Source: Acinetobacter sp. ANC 4862
Lineage (GTDB): Bacteria; Pseudomonadota; Gammaproteobacteria; Pseudomonadales; Moraxellaceae
Assembly (NCBI RefSeq): GCF_004336635.1
Contig: NZ_SJXH01000004.1
Span: 62,001-126,000 of the forward strand
Length of the DNA: 64,000 nucleotides
Direction: 5' to 3'
A program made the position numbers and the translations under genes. The notes under the pieces were generated by a model that saw nothing but the letters and a program-made list of their open reading frames with translations, was not told where the DNA came from and did no database searches. Below, one piece after another: positions 45,627 through 54,624 of this stretch (position 1 is its first letter; each line of letters opens with the position of its first letter).

Positions 45627-47084
45627 ATGACCGCATATAACAAATTAAAGATTGCCATTTTAGCCATTATCGCCTCACAACCTATTTATGCGATTACTAT
45701 TGATCCTATTCAAATCCAGTCTGCACCGGGCGAATTACTCTATGCAGAAATGAATTTCCGCCAAGCTGATCCTAATTCACAAATACAAGCCAGCTTGGCA
45801 AGTACAGCAGATATCAACACTTTAGGGGTTGCCCATCAACCCCCTGGACATCTTAATTTTTTTACTCGTCGTGATGGCTCGGGGAATGGCGTGATTACCA
45901 TTACCTCTTCCCGCCCTTTAACTGAAGCTGAACTGAATATTATTGTTAAAATTCAGGAAGGCAACGCGACACGTTTACAGCATATCAAGACACCCCTGAA
46001 ACGTAGCCAAGCAAATGTTCAGGCACGTATTGCAAGCAATGAAAAACCTTTAACGCCTATCACCATTGTCAGTGAAAAAGATATTGCCTTGCACTTGCCT
46101 GAAAGCACTCAATATCAGGTCAAAAAAAACCAACAGACAGCGGGTCAATCATTTGAAGCCCCATTGATGCTACAAAAAGCAGCACCACCTCGCTTAAATG
46201 CCATGACTCCTGCGCCTGTAGTCATTTCAGCAATAAGTATGCCGTCAGCACAAGCCAATGAAACTGCTGTAGCTGAAGTAAAAACATCAACACCAGAACC
46301 AGTCACGACAAAAAATCAGATCAAAGACAATTCTCTTGCGTCGAATAAAACGACGTCCAATACAAGTTTTTCTGCAGACCCATTAGTGAAAAAATATGCA
46401 GAATCACCGACTCAAAAAGTAGCCGAAAATAAAATAGCGAATAAGCCAGCAGGACAAGCGACTGCAAAAACCAAACCGGAGGTGCCTGCACCTACTCCTA
46501 AGCAACCCAAACAACAAAATGAGCCTGTAGCTACCGCACAAACCACCAAGCATGTGGTGCAATCTAATGAATCGCTTTGGGCGATCGCATCTCGTGTGGC
46601 AACTGAGCAAAATCGTCCGATCGGCGAGGTCATGAAACAGATCAAAGCGAACAATGAACACGCCTTTATTCAGGGTGATGTGAATCGCTTACGTCGAGGT
46701 GCGGCATTGAATTTAAACACCACCAATAGTCCAAAAGAAGACAAAAAAGTAAGTGTTTCGAATGTAGCAAAAACACCGTCTAACCAATCAGGTAAAGCCA
46801 AATACCGCCTAAATCAAGCGGAGATGAGTCTGGTTGCAGAGAAAGAACAAGATTCAACCAGCGGTTCTGCTAAAAAGAACACAGAAAAAAATCAAACATC
46901 GAACGAGTTGTCATTAAAAGTTATGACATCGCGTAAAAAAACCGTTAAATTACAGAGAAACGTAACACACTTAGAATTGGCATTGCGTCACAAGGATCAC
47001 AGAATTCAATTATTAAATACTCGTCTTGCTCAATTGCAACAACAATTGAAAGCACAACAAGTAGAGAAAAAGCCAACACACTAA
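45627..47084 (+). CDS. fimV: FimV N-terminal part (peptidoglycan-binding, LysM)
   Basis: The 485-residue protein has a signal peptide (about 1-22), and then FimV's N-terminal domain: IQIQSAPGELLYAEMNFRQ and LNFFTRRDGSGNGVITITSSRPLTEAELNI. A long polar linker follows, then a LysM-like domain (HVVQSNESLWAIASRVATEQNRP...NNEHAFIQGDVNRLRRGAAL), and a helical end (LQRNVTHLELALRHKDHRI). FimV supports type IV pilus assembly and twitching through cyclic-AMP signalling in P. aeruginosa. The transmembrane helix and TPR C-terminal domain are absent and encoded by the next gene. I use the ATG at 45627 rather than 45597. Confidence 0.75.
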   Translation: MTAYNKLKIAILAIIASQPIYAITIDPIQIQSAPGELLYAEMNFRQADPNSQIQASLASTADINTLGVAHQPPGHLNFFTRRDGSGNGVITITSSRPLTEAELNIIVKIQEGNATRLQHIKTPLKRSQANVQARIASNEKPLTPITIVSEKDIALHLPESTQYQVKKNQQTAGQSFEAPLMLQKAAPPRLNAMTPAPVVISAISMPSAQANETAVAEVKTSTPEPVTTKNQIKDNSLASNKTTSNTSFSADPLVKKYAESPTQKVAENKIANKPAGQATAKTKPEVPAPTPKQPKQQNEPVATAQTTKHVVQSNESLWAIASRVATEQNRPIGEVMKQIKANNEHAFIQGDVNRLRRGAALNLNTTNSPKEDKKVSVSNVAKTPSNQSGKAKYRLNQAEMSLVAEKEQDSTSGSAKKNTEKNQTSNELSLKVMTSRKKTVKLQRNVTHLELALRHKDHRIQLLNTRLAQLQQQLKAQQVEKKPTH

Positions 47085-47154
47085 GGTGTTATACAATTTG
47101 ATTTTTTTGGATGAGTTTCATTGATAACAACTCAATCCTGTAAGGGGTAACAAC

Positions 47155-48513
47155 ATGCTGCTTTATGTGATTCCGTTTATATTATTATTAGTGATCGCAA
47201 TTGTATTAAAAAAGCGTGACACAAATAAACAAGCAGAGCAAACTTCAGCATCTAAGGCGAAAGCTAAAAAAGGAAGCTCGGCAAAAAAGACCCCGCAAAA
47301 AACTCAAATTGTCGAAAATACGGGTGTTGAGAAGAAAAAAACCACTCCTTTATCTGCTGATGTACGCAATAAAATTGAAGCTTTAATCCGTGAGCGTAAC
47401 TTTTTCTCTGCTGAAGCACAGATTAACCAGGCATTAAACAAAGACAATTCACAGCATGAATTGTATTTACTGTTGCTGGATATTCACATCTTACAAAAAG
47501 ATGAGTTTGCAACAAAACAATTGATTAACCATCTTCGTTCATTAGAGCTTGATGAGATTTTAGAACAAGCACTTGCTAAAAACGCAGTGCATAACCAACA
47601 AGACAACGAAGTTGAAAGTTCCAAAGATGCGAATACTGTAGATTTCAAACCAACATCTTCATTTAAAGCACCTACTCATACAGCACCGACTGAACAAAAA
47701 AACACTGCTGATTTTGATGCATTAATGAATACTGCTGCACCCTCTGCGACAGCACCTCATCAATCTTTCGACCAATTAAAGCAAGAATCCCTTTCAACTA
47801 AAACTGAAGCGGTTGAAGAAATTCAGCCCTTAGATTTCAATACCTTTTCTTTTGATCAAGCTCCTGTAGAACCTCCAAAAGTAGAATTACCTGCCTCTAC
47901 TGTTGAAGAAATCAAACCTTTAGACTTCAGTACACTCTCTTTAGATCCGAGTCCTGCAGCAGTCGCTCCTAAGCAAGAAGTGACTCCAGTAACAGAAGAA
48001 ATTAAACCTTTAGATTTCTCTTTTAGTTTAGATACTCCTGCTGCAGAGCAAACAACGACAATAGCTGATGCCACTATTTCTGAACCTGTTGTTGATGAGA
48101 AACCTGAATTTAATTTTGATTTCTCAACTACAGAAACTGTTGCACCGACTGAAGTAAAAATTGCAGTTGAAGAAACGAAGCCAAGCCTAGATTTAGACTT
48201 TAATTTAGAACCAGCAACGACAACTGAACAACAGCCTGTAGAACCCACTCCAGCAAAAGCTTCAGGTGTGAGTTTTGATATTAGCAATATCAGCTCATCT
48301 GCATCTAAAGCAGATCAAAATGATCCGCTGGTTCAATCTTTCCCTGAACTGATTGAAGTCAATGAAATCAGCCTGAATTTAGATCTTGCACAGCAATATA
48401 TTCAACTCGGTGCTTTTGAATCGGCACGTGAATTATTGGCAGAGCAAGAAACTGACTATACTGCTGAACAACGCCAACAAGCCGATCATTTACGCAATCA
48501 GATAGCTTCTTAA
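47155..48513 (+). CDS. FimV C-terminal part (membrane anchor plus TPR domain)
   Basis: The 452-residue protein begins with one transmembrane helix (about 2-18, LLYVIPFILLLVIAIVLKK). A basic segment, a TPR-like helical domain (VRNKIEALIRERNFFSAEAQINQALN) and a long acidic linker follow. The linker has three imperfect repeats of the type E-E-I-x-P-L-D-F. The end, NEISLNLDLAQQYIQLGAFESARELLAEQ, matches the FimV C-terminal domain. It begins 70 bases after the FimV N-terminal gene and is probably co-transcribed, so FimV is apparently made as two chains. GTAAGGGG lies ahead of the ATG. Confidence 0.75.
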   Translation: MLLYVIPFILLLVIAIVLKKRDTNKQAEQTSASKAKAKKGSSAKKTPQKTQIVENTGVEKKKTTPLSADVRNKIEALIRERNFFSAEAQINQALNKDNSQHELYLLLLDIHILQKDEFATKQLINHLRSLELDEILEQALAKNAVHNQQDNEVESSKDANTVDFKPTSSFKAPTHTAPTEQKNTADFDALMNTAAPSATAPHQSFDQLKQESLSTKTEAVEEIQPLDFNTFSFDQAPVEPPKVELPASTVEEIKPLDFSTLSLDPSPAAVAPKQEVTPVTEEIKPLDFSFSLDTPAAEQTTTIADATISEPVVDEKPEFNFDFSTTETVAPTEVKIAVEETKPSLDLDFNLEPATTTEQQPVEPTPAKASGVSFDISNISSSASKADQNDPLVQSFPELIEVNEISLNLDLAQQYIQLGAFESARELLAEQETDYTAEQRQQADHLRNQIAS

Positions 48514-48532
48514 GTTATTTCGCTCTACTATG

Positions 48533-48558
48533 AAGCAGTCATCATTGACTGCTTTTTT
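48533..48558 (+). terminator. Terminator directly before the asparaginase gene
   Basis: AAGCAGTC-ATCATT-GACTGCTTTTTT: the T run ends four bases before the next ATG. It should stop the fimV transcript, and it leaves no room for a normal ribosome-binding site for the following gene. Confidence 0.85.
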
Positions 48559-48561
48559 ATT

Positions 48562-49530
48562 ATGAAAAAAATAGCTTTACTTTATATGGGTGGAACATTT
48601 GGTTGCAGTGGTGAGCCACTGAGTCCCATGCCTGCCGAAAATTTTATCCCCCAGTTACAACGCATTCTTCCTTTACATCTTAATATTGAATGTTTTGTTG
48701 CACCTAGCATAAAAGACAGCAGTGCCAGTACTGCAACTGACTGGCTGCAACTGATTCAGTTGATTCAGAATTTACAACTTAAAAATTATCAACATTTTGT
48801 CGTGATCCACGGCACTGATACCCTCAGCTATGCCAGTGCGACACTTGCTCGATTTCTGGGACAATCCGCACATGTGGTACTCACCGGTAGCCAATATCCA
48901 TTACTGAACGTAAATGGAACCAATACCCGTGAATTTACCGATGCCATCGATAACCTTAATTTTGCCCTTGATGCGGTAGTAACAAGTGCTGTCGGTGTGT
49001 ATTTGGCTTTTCATCATCAGCTTATTCACGCCCAAACGGCGTTAAAGCAGCATACGACTGAATTAGACGCATTCGCCGGGTTAAATGCCAAAGAGAACCT
49101 AATCACACATCAGCAAAGCTATGTCGTCCATGAACGTGATATTGAGAAGGCACACTCATTTAACTGCTTAAGTTTAATGGTTCAGCCGATCGCCATAGAA
49201 CAGCAAATTGCTAACTTAAAAAATTTCCAACAACATCCCCCCCACGTTCTGATTTTGCAGGGCTTCGGCACAGGGAATTTGGCAGTCAATGATGAATTCA
49301 TTGCTACGCTTCATGCTATACACGCGCAAGGCTGCGCGATTGTTCTTACCACTCAAGTCCCTTTTGGCACGATTAACCAACATTATGCCGTGAGCGAATG
49401 GACCCAGCATGCCAATATCATCATTAGTGATTGCTTGGGACATACAGATCTTTATGCAAAAGCACTGAAAATGTATTTACAATACGACAGCGTAGACCAG
49501 TGGCATGCTCACTGGCATGATTCAGTGTAA
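48562..49530 (+). CDS. L-asparaginase (type I, AnsA-like)
   Basis: The 322-residue protein belongs to the amidohydrolase family that deaminates asparagine to aspartate. Active-site motifs are GGTFG with Thr12, DSSASTATDW with Ser53/54, and HGTDTLSY with Thr85 and Asp86. LTGSQYPLLNVNGTNTR is the second signature region and LQGFGTGNLAVNDEF follows. There is no signal peptide, so it is cytoplasmic. The ATG has no recognisable ribosome-binding site because a terminator abuts it, but a later start would lose the catalytic strand. It lies twelve bases before truA and may be read with it. Confidence 0.85.
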   Translation: MKKIALLYMGGTFGCSGEPLSPMPAENFIPQLQRILPLHLNIECFVAPSIKDSSASTATDWLQLIQLIQNLQLKNYQHFVVIHGTDTLSYASATLARFLGQSAHVVLTGSQYPLLNVNGTNTREFTDAIDNLNFALDAVVTSAVGVYLAFHHQLIHAQTALKQHTTELDAFAGLNAKENLITHQQSYVVHERDIEKAHSFNCLSLMVQPIAIEQQIANLKNFQQHPPHVLILQGFGTGNLAVNDEFIATLHAIHAQGCAIVLTTQVPFGTINQHYAVSEWTQHANIIISDCLGHTDLYAKALKMYLQYDSVDQWHAHWHDSV

Positions 49531-49542
49531 ATAGAGGTAAAT

Positions 49543-50340
49543 ATGCAGCGTTTTGCGGTTGGGATTGAGTTTAGTGGTGTTGATTATCGAGGTTGGCAAA
49601 CTCAGCAAACTGGCGTGCGTAGCGTACAGGAAACCATTGAAAAAGTACTGTCCAAAGTCGCAAATGAACCGATCATGTTACATGGCGCAGGTCGTACCGA
49701 TGCCGGCGTGCATGCCACCAATATGGTGGCGCATTTTGATACTCATGCCATCCGCAGTATTGATGGCTGGCTGATGGGCTCAAACAGCCAACTCCCTAAA
49801 GACATTTCAATACAATGGATTAAAGAAATGGATATGGCATTCCATGCCCGTTTCAAAGCACAAGCACGACGTTATCGTTACGTGGTGTATAACAATCCGG
49901 TGCGTCCTGCGTTACTCTATAAACAAGTCACCCATGTATATTATCCGCTTGATGCAGACAAGATGATTGAGGCTGCGAAAAAATTTGAAGGTACACATAA
50001 CTTCGAAAGTTTTCGAGCATCCTCCTGTCAATCGAATCAGCCTGTCCGTCATGTCAGCCATTGCCGTTTAATTCGCCATGGTTGTTATTTAGTGCTCGAC
50101 ATTCAGGCAGATGGTTTTTTACATCATATGGTGCGCAATATCATGGGATGCTTGCTTGAAATTGGTCAGGGCATGTATGAAATTGACCATATTGACGAAA
50201 TTTTTGCAGCTGAAGACCGTAAAGCAGCGGGTATCACAGCCCCACCTGATGGCTTGTATTTTATTCATGCCGATTATCCTGAACAATTCGAATTACCTAA
50301 AGCACCTCTAGGTCCGCATTGGCTGAATATGCCGGAATAA
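49543..50340 (+). CDS. truA: tRNA pseudouridine synthase A
   Basis: TruA converts uridines 38-40 in the tRNA anticodon stem to pseudouridine. The protein is 265 residues. It starts MQRFAVGIEFSGVDYRGWQTQ and has the catalytic aspartate in GRTDAGVHA (Asp53). It also has RRYRYVVYNNPVRPAL, NFESFRASSCQSNQPVR and FLHHMVRNIMGCLLEIG. AGAGGT precedes the start. In P. aeruginosa truA follows fimV directly; here the asparaginase gene lies between them. Confidence 0.97.
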   Translation: MQRFAVGIEFSGVDYRGWQTQQTGVRSVQETIEKVLSKVANEPIMLHGAGRTDAGVHATNMVAHFDTHAIRSIDGWLMGSNSQLPKDISIQWIKEMDMAFHARFKAQARRYRYVVYNNPVRPALLYKQVTHVYYPLDADKMIEAAKKFEGTHNFESFRASSCQSNQPVRHVSHCRLIRHGCYLVLDIQADGFLHHMVRNIMGCLLEIGQGMYEIDHIDEIFAAEDRKAAGITAPPDGLYFIHADYPEQFELPKAPLGPHWLNMPE

Positions 50341-50341
50341 T

Positions 50342-50704
50342 TTACTTCCAGAAAAATTGTGCTTGTGTCGGTGTAAAGTGAATCGAAGCTTCACTCCATT
50401 GCTGACCTTTTAAAATTTGCTCAATACATTGAACAGGATATAAATGATCAGCAGGCTCAAATTTTTCATATTCTGAGCCTTCTTTCTGCTTCACTAGATA
50501 GCTTGTTTCTACAACTCTTTCACCAACAGCATGATTTTGCAAACAAACCATTTTTGCTTCAAGAAAAGAGTCATTTAACCCTTCTAGCATACATTCGGCA
50601 GCCCAAGCGATAAATTGATCCTCTGAAGGATCAACAGATTCTGTTTCTGGCTGTTCAGTTTGATTGAAAAGTCGGGTCAAAGTCTTCATCATGGTGCTGA
50701 GCAT
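50342..50704 (-). CDS. Hypothetical protein, 120 aa
   Basis: Not recognised. It is acidic and soluble, with three helices suggested around EDQFIAWAAECMLEGLNDSFLEAK. The start is uncertain: Met1, Met5 and Met6 are all near one another, and no strong ribosome-binding site marks one. It ends one base after the truA stop on the other strand, so it is convergent and without its own terminator. The even codon use suggests a real gene, possibly a lineage-specific one. Confidence 0.6.
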   Translation of the reverse strand: MLSTMMKTLTRLFNQTEQPETESVDPSEDQFIAWAAECMLEGLNDSFLEAKMVCLQNHAVGERVVETSYLVKQKEGSEYEKFEPADHLYPVQCIEQILKGQQWSEASIHFTPTQAQFFWK

Positions 50705-50763
50705 ACGCGTATAAATTCCTTATTCAAATTTTGAAGTAATTGTTTTGAACTCTCAGGCTTTAA

Positions 50764-51774
50764 TTACCGCTGCTTTCTTTTACGATATTCCACAGGCGTT
50801 TCATTGGTCCAGCGCTTAAAGGCACGATAAAAAGTGCTAGGTTCAGAAAAACCGGTTAAATATACAATTCGCTCAACACTTTCCGCCGTATTCGCCAAAA
50901 GCTTTTTCGCCAAACGACAGCGATAATCGGAAAGAATTTGCTGGAAACTGGTATTGGCTTCACTCAGCTGTGTCCGTAAACGGCGCGGCGTAATATTCAA
51001 ATGCGTTGCAACGGTTTCTAAGGTCGTTTCACCACTTTCTAGCGTTGAACCAATGGCACGGCGAACCTCACCGACCAAATCATAGCGTGCAAGTTCTTGC
51101 AGCTTTTCAAGCGCCAGTTGCTCATGTAACTGCAATAACTCGGGCTCTGCTTGCCATAATTGATAATCCAGAATGGCGGGATCAAAATACAGACGTGTTT
51201 CCTTTTGACCTAAGCTCACCGGACATTCGTAAACCCGAAAATATTCCTCGTCAAAAGCGCCCTGACTAAAATTAAAGTCAATATAAATCGGCTGAAAACG
51301 ACCTTCGGTAATAAATTTAAAGAAGCGTAATACCCCTGACATCGCACATTCAGAAAAATGACGATTGACCAAATTGTCCGACCAAGCGCCTTGTTCACCA
51401 TTGGTGAGATAGCAACGATCATCTTCAATAATCAGTTTTGCATGAAATGCATCACTGATCAGTCGTTGATAGGCCAAAGCACGTTTTAACCCTTCACCAA
51501 AGTTTTCACTCGAAATAAACAGATGTTCAATCACCTGTCCGCGATATAAAGGCAGGTGTTCACCTAAATGCAAACCAATGTCAGGATCTTTACTTACCTC
51601 CTCTGCAGCCACCCAAAAAGCATATTGAGCACTGAGCGGAGTACGATCATTCGTTTCGACCTGATTTAAGGCCACACCAGCTTTTGTTAAAATTTCTTCA
51701 GTTGGCAAACCTGCACGACGAATGGCTTGGTAGCCCAATCGCAAAACAACCGATGCATCAGTTAGCTGACCCAC
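50764..51774 (-). CDS. AraC-family transcriptional regulator
   Basis: The 336-residue protein has an N-terminal ligand-binding domain of the Arabinose_bd type (GYQAIRRAGLPTEEILTKAG, then YRGQVIEHLFISSENFGEGL). The C-terminal AraC helix-turn-helix pair is ETVATHLNITPRRLRTQLSE followed by GFSEPSTFYRAFKRWTNETPVEYRKRKQ. Regulators of this layout often control amino-acid or fatty-acid catabolism (for example OruR-like), but its target is not visible. It is divergent from infA across 230 bases and not part of an operon. Confidence 0.92.
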   Translation of the reverse strand: MGQLTDASVVLRLGYQAIRRAGLPTEEILTKAGVALNQVETNDRTPLSAQYAFWVAAEEVSKDPDIGLHLGEHLPLYRGQVIEHLFISSENFGEGLKRALAYQRLISDAFHAKLIIEDDRCYLTNGEQGAWSDNLVNRHFSECAMSGVLRFFKFITEGRFQPIYIDFNFSQGAFDEEYFRVYECPVSLGQKETRLYFDPAILDYQLWQAEPELLQLHEQLALEKLQELARYDLVGEVRRAIGSTLESGETTLETVATHLNITPRRLRTQLSEANTSFQQILSDYRCRLAKKLLANTAESVERIVYLTGFSEPSTFYRAFKRWTNETPVEYRKRKQR

Positions 51775-51942
51775 GCAAAGACCTTCCTTGTATGTTATTC
51801 ATTTATACTTAAAAAGATTAATTTTAGATTAACTGCGATTGACCAAACTGACAACAGAACAATACGCTTTTTTGTAGAAAATATTTAAACCGATGGTTCG
51901 CTTATTTAACTGACAGATGATCGGGCAAAGCCGCATTGCGCC

Positions 51943-51971
51943 TTGTTTTATGCAAAAAAATTGACTATAAT
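51943..51971 (+). promoter_or_regulatory. infA promoter
   Basis: A perfect -10 TATAAT (51966-51971) with TTGTTT (51943-51948) at 17-bp spacing, 35 bases before the infA start. Confidence 0.65.
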
Positions 51972-52005
51972 TTGCGCCTTTCCAATTTATTCATTCAGGT
52001 AGGCT

Positions 52006-52227
52006 ATGGCCAATAAAGAGGAACTCATCGAGTTCGAAGGCGTTGTCACCGAGACGCTTCCTAATACTATGTTCCGTGTACGTTTAGAAAACGGTCATGA
52101 AGTGATTGCTCACATCTCTGGTAAAATGCGTAAACACTATATTCGTATTTTAACTGGCGACAGTGTTAAAGTAGAAATGACTCCTTATGATTTGACCAAG
52201 GGTCGTATTACTTATCGTGCACGCTAA
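52006..52227 (+). CDS. infA: Translation initiation factor IF-1
   Basis: IF-1 is an OB-fold protein that binds the A site of the 30S subunit during initiation. The 73-residue protein reads [20 protein letters not shown] and ends KGRITYRAR, as in gammaproteobacterial IF-1. AGGTAGG precedes the start and the gene has its own promoter and terminator. Confidence 0.98.
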   Translation: MANKEELIEFEGVVTETLPNTMFRVRLENGHEVIAHISGKMRKHYIRILTGDSVKVEMTPYDLTKGRITYRAR

Positions 52228-52242
52228 GTTTTAGCGAAAGCA

Positions 52243-52270
52243 AAAGCCACTTTAAAAGTGGCTTTTTTTA
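52243..52270 (+). terminator. infA terminator
   Basis: AAAAGCCACTT-TTA-AAGTGGCTTTTTTT (overlapping A/T pairs in the stem), sixteen bases after infA, with a long T run. Confidence 0.9.
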
Positions 52271-52365
52271 TGGTCTGTATACTCCGCTACTGACCGTGTA
52301 TCAAACAACAACGTTCATTGACACTTTATCCATTTAAAATAAAATTTTATCCAATGGAGAAAGCC

Positions 52366-52767
52366 ATGTCATTTCTTCACTGCATGAGTTTATTGACCAC
52401 GCTTTGCCTGTTGTATGGCTGTGCCACTTCTCCAACCACTACAGCACAACAACGTGATACCTATTTACAACAATTCATTGGGCAGAGCAGTCAGATAATT
52501 CAAACCAAGTTAGATTTAAGGCAATTAGGCTATCAACAAGTATTATCGCCTAGCTTAGATAATCAGACGCTCACCTATACGGTGATTCGTCCCATCACCA
52601 TTCCGATGCCCATGGCACAAAATCCTGCTGACATCGATTCTGGCGCAATCCCCATACAAATCACGCCTAGAGCGCAAAGCTATGACGTGAACTTACAATG
52701 CAAAATTGTCTATCGTTTAGAAAATAACATTGCCAAGTCTGTTCATTACACAGGCCGAACTTGCTAA
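52366..52767 (+). CDS. Small outer-envelope lipoprotein
   Basis: The 133-residue protein has a signal peptide ending in the lipobox LLYGC (Cys19). The mature part (QQRDTYLQQFIGQSSQIIQTKL, then VIRPITIPMPMAQNPADIDSG and CKIVYRLENNIAKSVHYTGRTC) is unfamiliar and includes two more cysteines. The start is fixed by GGAG six bases upstream. The function is unknown. A terminator follows and also serves the convergent leuB. Confidence 0.75.
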   Translation: MSFLHCMSLLTTLCLLYGCATSPTTTAQQRDTYLQQFIGQSSQIIQTKLDLRQLGYQQVLSPSLDNQTLTYTVIRPITIPMPMAQNPADIDSGAIPIQITPRAQSYDVNLQCKIVYRLENNIAKSVHYTGRTC

Positions 52768-52790
52768 ATCAGGTCTAAATATCCATAAAA

Positions 52791-52820
52791 AAACGCAGCA
52801 CTTTGGCTGCGTTTTTTAAA
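52791..52820. terminator. Bidirectional terminator, lipoprotein gene and leuB
   Basis: AAAAAAACGCAGC-ACTTTG-GCTGCGTTTTTTAAA: a perfect stem, with A and T runs on both sides, between two convergent genes. Confidence 0.9.
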
Positions 52821-52829
52821 CCGGATGAC

Positions 52830-53909
52830 TTAGTTCAAGGCTGTAACTACAGCTTGACCCATTTCAACAGTACCGACTTTGTTCATGCCTTCAGACATAA
52901 TGTCAGCAGTACGCAAACCTTGGTCAAGAACATTCCCTACCGCAGCTTCAATGGCTTGTGCTGCAGTTTCTTCACGGAAGGTATAACGTAGCATCATCGC
53001 TACAGAAAGAATCGTTGCAAGTGGATTTGCCAGGTTTTGACCTGCGATGTCTGGTGCTGAACCATGACAAGGTTCATACATGCCTTTGCCATTTTCATCT
53101 AAAGATGCAGATGGCAACATACCGATTGAACCGGTCAACATTGCAGCTTCATCAGACAAGATATCACCGAACAAGTTAGAAGTTACAATCACGTCAAACT
53201 GTTTTGGTGCACGTACCAATTGCATTGCAGCATTGTCGACATACATATGTGACAAGTTGATCTCTGGATATTCTGCTTCTTTCATTGCAGTAACTGTTTG
53301 TTTCCAAAGTTCAGTCACTTCAAGGACATTGGCTTTATCGACAGAACAGACTTTACCGCCACGAAGACCTGCAAGCTCAAATGCCACTTTCGCAATACGC
53401 TTGATTTCAGACTCTGAATAAACGTCAGTGTTAAAACCTTGTTTCTCACCGTTTTCTAATTCACGAATACCACGCGGTTGACCGAAATAGATACCGCCGG
53501 TCAATTCACGCACAATCAGAATATCCAAACCCGATACGATTTCTGGTTTTAAGCTCGAAGCATCTGCTAATTGTGGATATAAAATCGCAGGACGCAAGTT
53601 AGCGAAAAGATTAAGTTCACTACGTAATTTTAATAGACCACGTTCCGGGCGAATTGAGCGCTCAATCGTATCCCATTTAGGACCACCGACTGCACCCAGT
53701 AAAATTGCATCGGCTTTTTTTGCCTGTTCCGATGTCTGTTCAGGATATGGCGCACCATGCGCATCAATCGCCGCGCCACCCAATAAACCTTGTTCCCAAG
53801 TCAAACCTAAATTGAATTTTTCATTTACGCGTGTGAGTACTTGCTCTGCGGCTTTTACAATTTCAGGGCCGATGCCGTCACCAGCTAAAATCAAAATATG
53901 TTTAGACAT
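52830..53909 (-). CDS. leuB: 3-isopropylmalate dehydrogenase
   Basis: LeuB oxidises and decarboxylates 3-isopropylmalate in leucine synthesis. The protein is 359 residues. It starts [22 protein letters not shown], with [54 protein letters not shown] and [27 protein letters not shown], which carry the substrate- and Mg-binding residues. The frame extends to an ATG twelve bases upstream; the start preceded by GGA is preferred. It is the last gene of a leuC-leuD-lipoprotein-leuB block. Confidence 0.97.
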   Translation of the reverse strand: MSKHILILAGDGIGPEIVKAAEQVLTRVNEKFNLGLTWEQGLLGGAAIDAHGAPYPEQTSEQAKKADAILLGAVGGPKWDTIERSIRPERGLLKLRSELNLFANLRPAILYPQLADASSLKPEIVSGLDILIVRELTGGIYFGQPRGIRELENGEKQGFNTDVYSESEIKRIAKVAFELAGLRGGKVCSVDKANVLEVTELWKQTVTAMKEAEYPEINLSHMYVDNAAMQLVRAPKQFDVIVTSNLFGDILSDEAAMLTGSIGMLPSASLDENGKGMYEPCHGSAPDIAGQNLANPLATILSVAMMLRYTFREETAAQAIEAAVGNVLDQGLRTADIMSEGMNKVGTVEMGQAVVTALN

Positions 53910-53934
53910 GAGATTTTCCATTTTTCAGAGTCAG

Positions 53935-54519
53935 TCATTTGACTGATGTGGATTTTAAATTTTTTTGTTCTACAAACTCGCCTAAGCCGTTCAGGACATT
54001 ATAGGGTTTGCAAAAACGCCGAATCGTTTGTTGTTGTTGTTGAAGTTCCACACACAATGGATCAGGTGCAGAGGCATTCAACAAATTACCTTTATGATGG
54101 CTTCGGTCACGATACATCTTAAAGGTATAGTGTTTTTGCGAATTAAAATTGTGAATGACATGCAGTGTTTCCGCACGATCTTTCGATATCGGATAGAAAC
54201 GGATGACCAATTCATGCTGCCCTGTCGGTACAGACAAAAACAAAGGATTGGCGTCATTTAACGACTTGGCTTTTAAACGAACAATCCCTTGTTGAATTGC
54301 GTCACGACTTAACCGATGACTTTGGGCATCGACAATGTGAATTTGATCCAAACGCTCAAATTCACATTGTTCCGTCCCCGCACAGAAAATCAACGCATTT
54401 AATTCTGTCGATTGTGTTTCCTTGACCTGTTTAACACGTACTGTATCAATGCTTTGGCATGCACTTAAGGATGCGACCATAAGACCAAGTACAGCAAGCT
54501 GACCGTAAACCTTTGCCAC
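53935..54519 (-). CDS. Lipoprotein encoded within the leu operon
   Basis: The 194-residue protein starts at GTG preceded by AGGGGGG at eight bases. Residues 1-20 form a signal peptide ending in LSAC (Cys21). The mature part, TELNALIFCAGTEQCEFERLDQIHIVDAQ, then FLSVPTGQHELVIRFYPIS and HYTFKMYRDRS, suggests a small beta-rich lipoprotein. No family is recognised. It lies between leuD (about 105 bases) and leuB (25 bases), the position occupied by an unrelated gene (PA3119) in P. aeruginosa, so leucine synthesis may not be its role. Confidence 0.7.
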   Translation of the reverse strand: MAKVYGQLAVLGLMVASLSACQSIDTVRVKQVKETQSTELNALIFCAGTEQCEFERLDQIHIVDAQSHRLSRDAIQQGIVRLKAKSLNDANPLFLSVPTGQHELVIRFYPISKDRAETLHVIHNFNSQKHYTFKMYRDRSHHKGNLLNASAPDPLCVELQQQQQTIRRFCKPYNVLNGLGEFVEQKNLKSTSVK

Positions 54520-54624
54520 TGTTCGAGCCCCCCTCTCACCAATTAAAGCCAACGAGATATTTTTATGGACTCGATATTAGCAAGAGTTAGCCGCCGATAC
54601 TACTAGCGCTGAAAATTCAAACAA

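Noticed and set aside
47856-48287. 143-codon minus-strand frame rich in serine, valine and glycine.
   Set aside because: It is the antisense shadow of the acidic repeat region of the FimV C-terminal gene, and it has no ribosome-binding site.
54497-54545. A tRNA-like 3' end, GTTCGAG-CCCCCC-TCTCACCA, on the plus strand.
   Set aside because: The sequence lacks the matching 5' T-stem and any tRNA body upstream. It also overlaps the ribosome-binding site and start of the lipoprotein gene on the other strand. I treat it as chance, or at most a weak attachment-site candidate.
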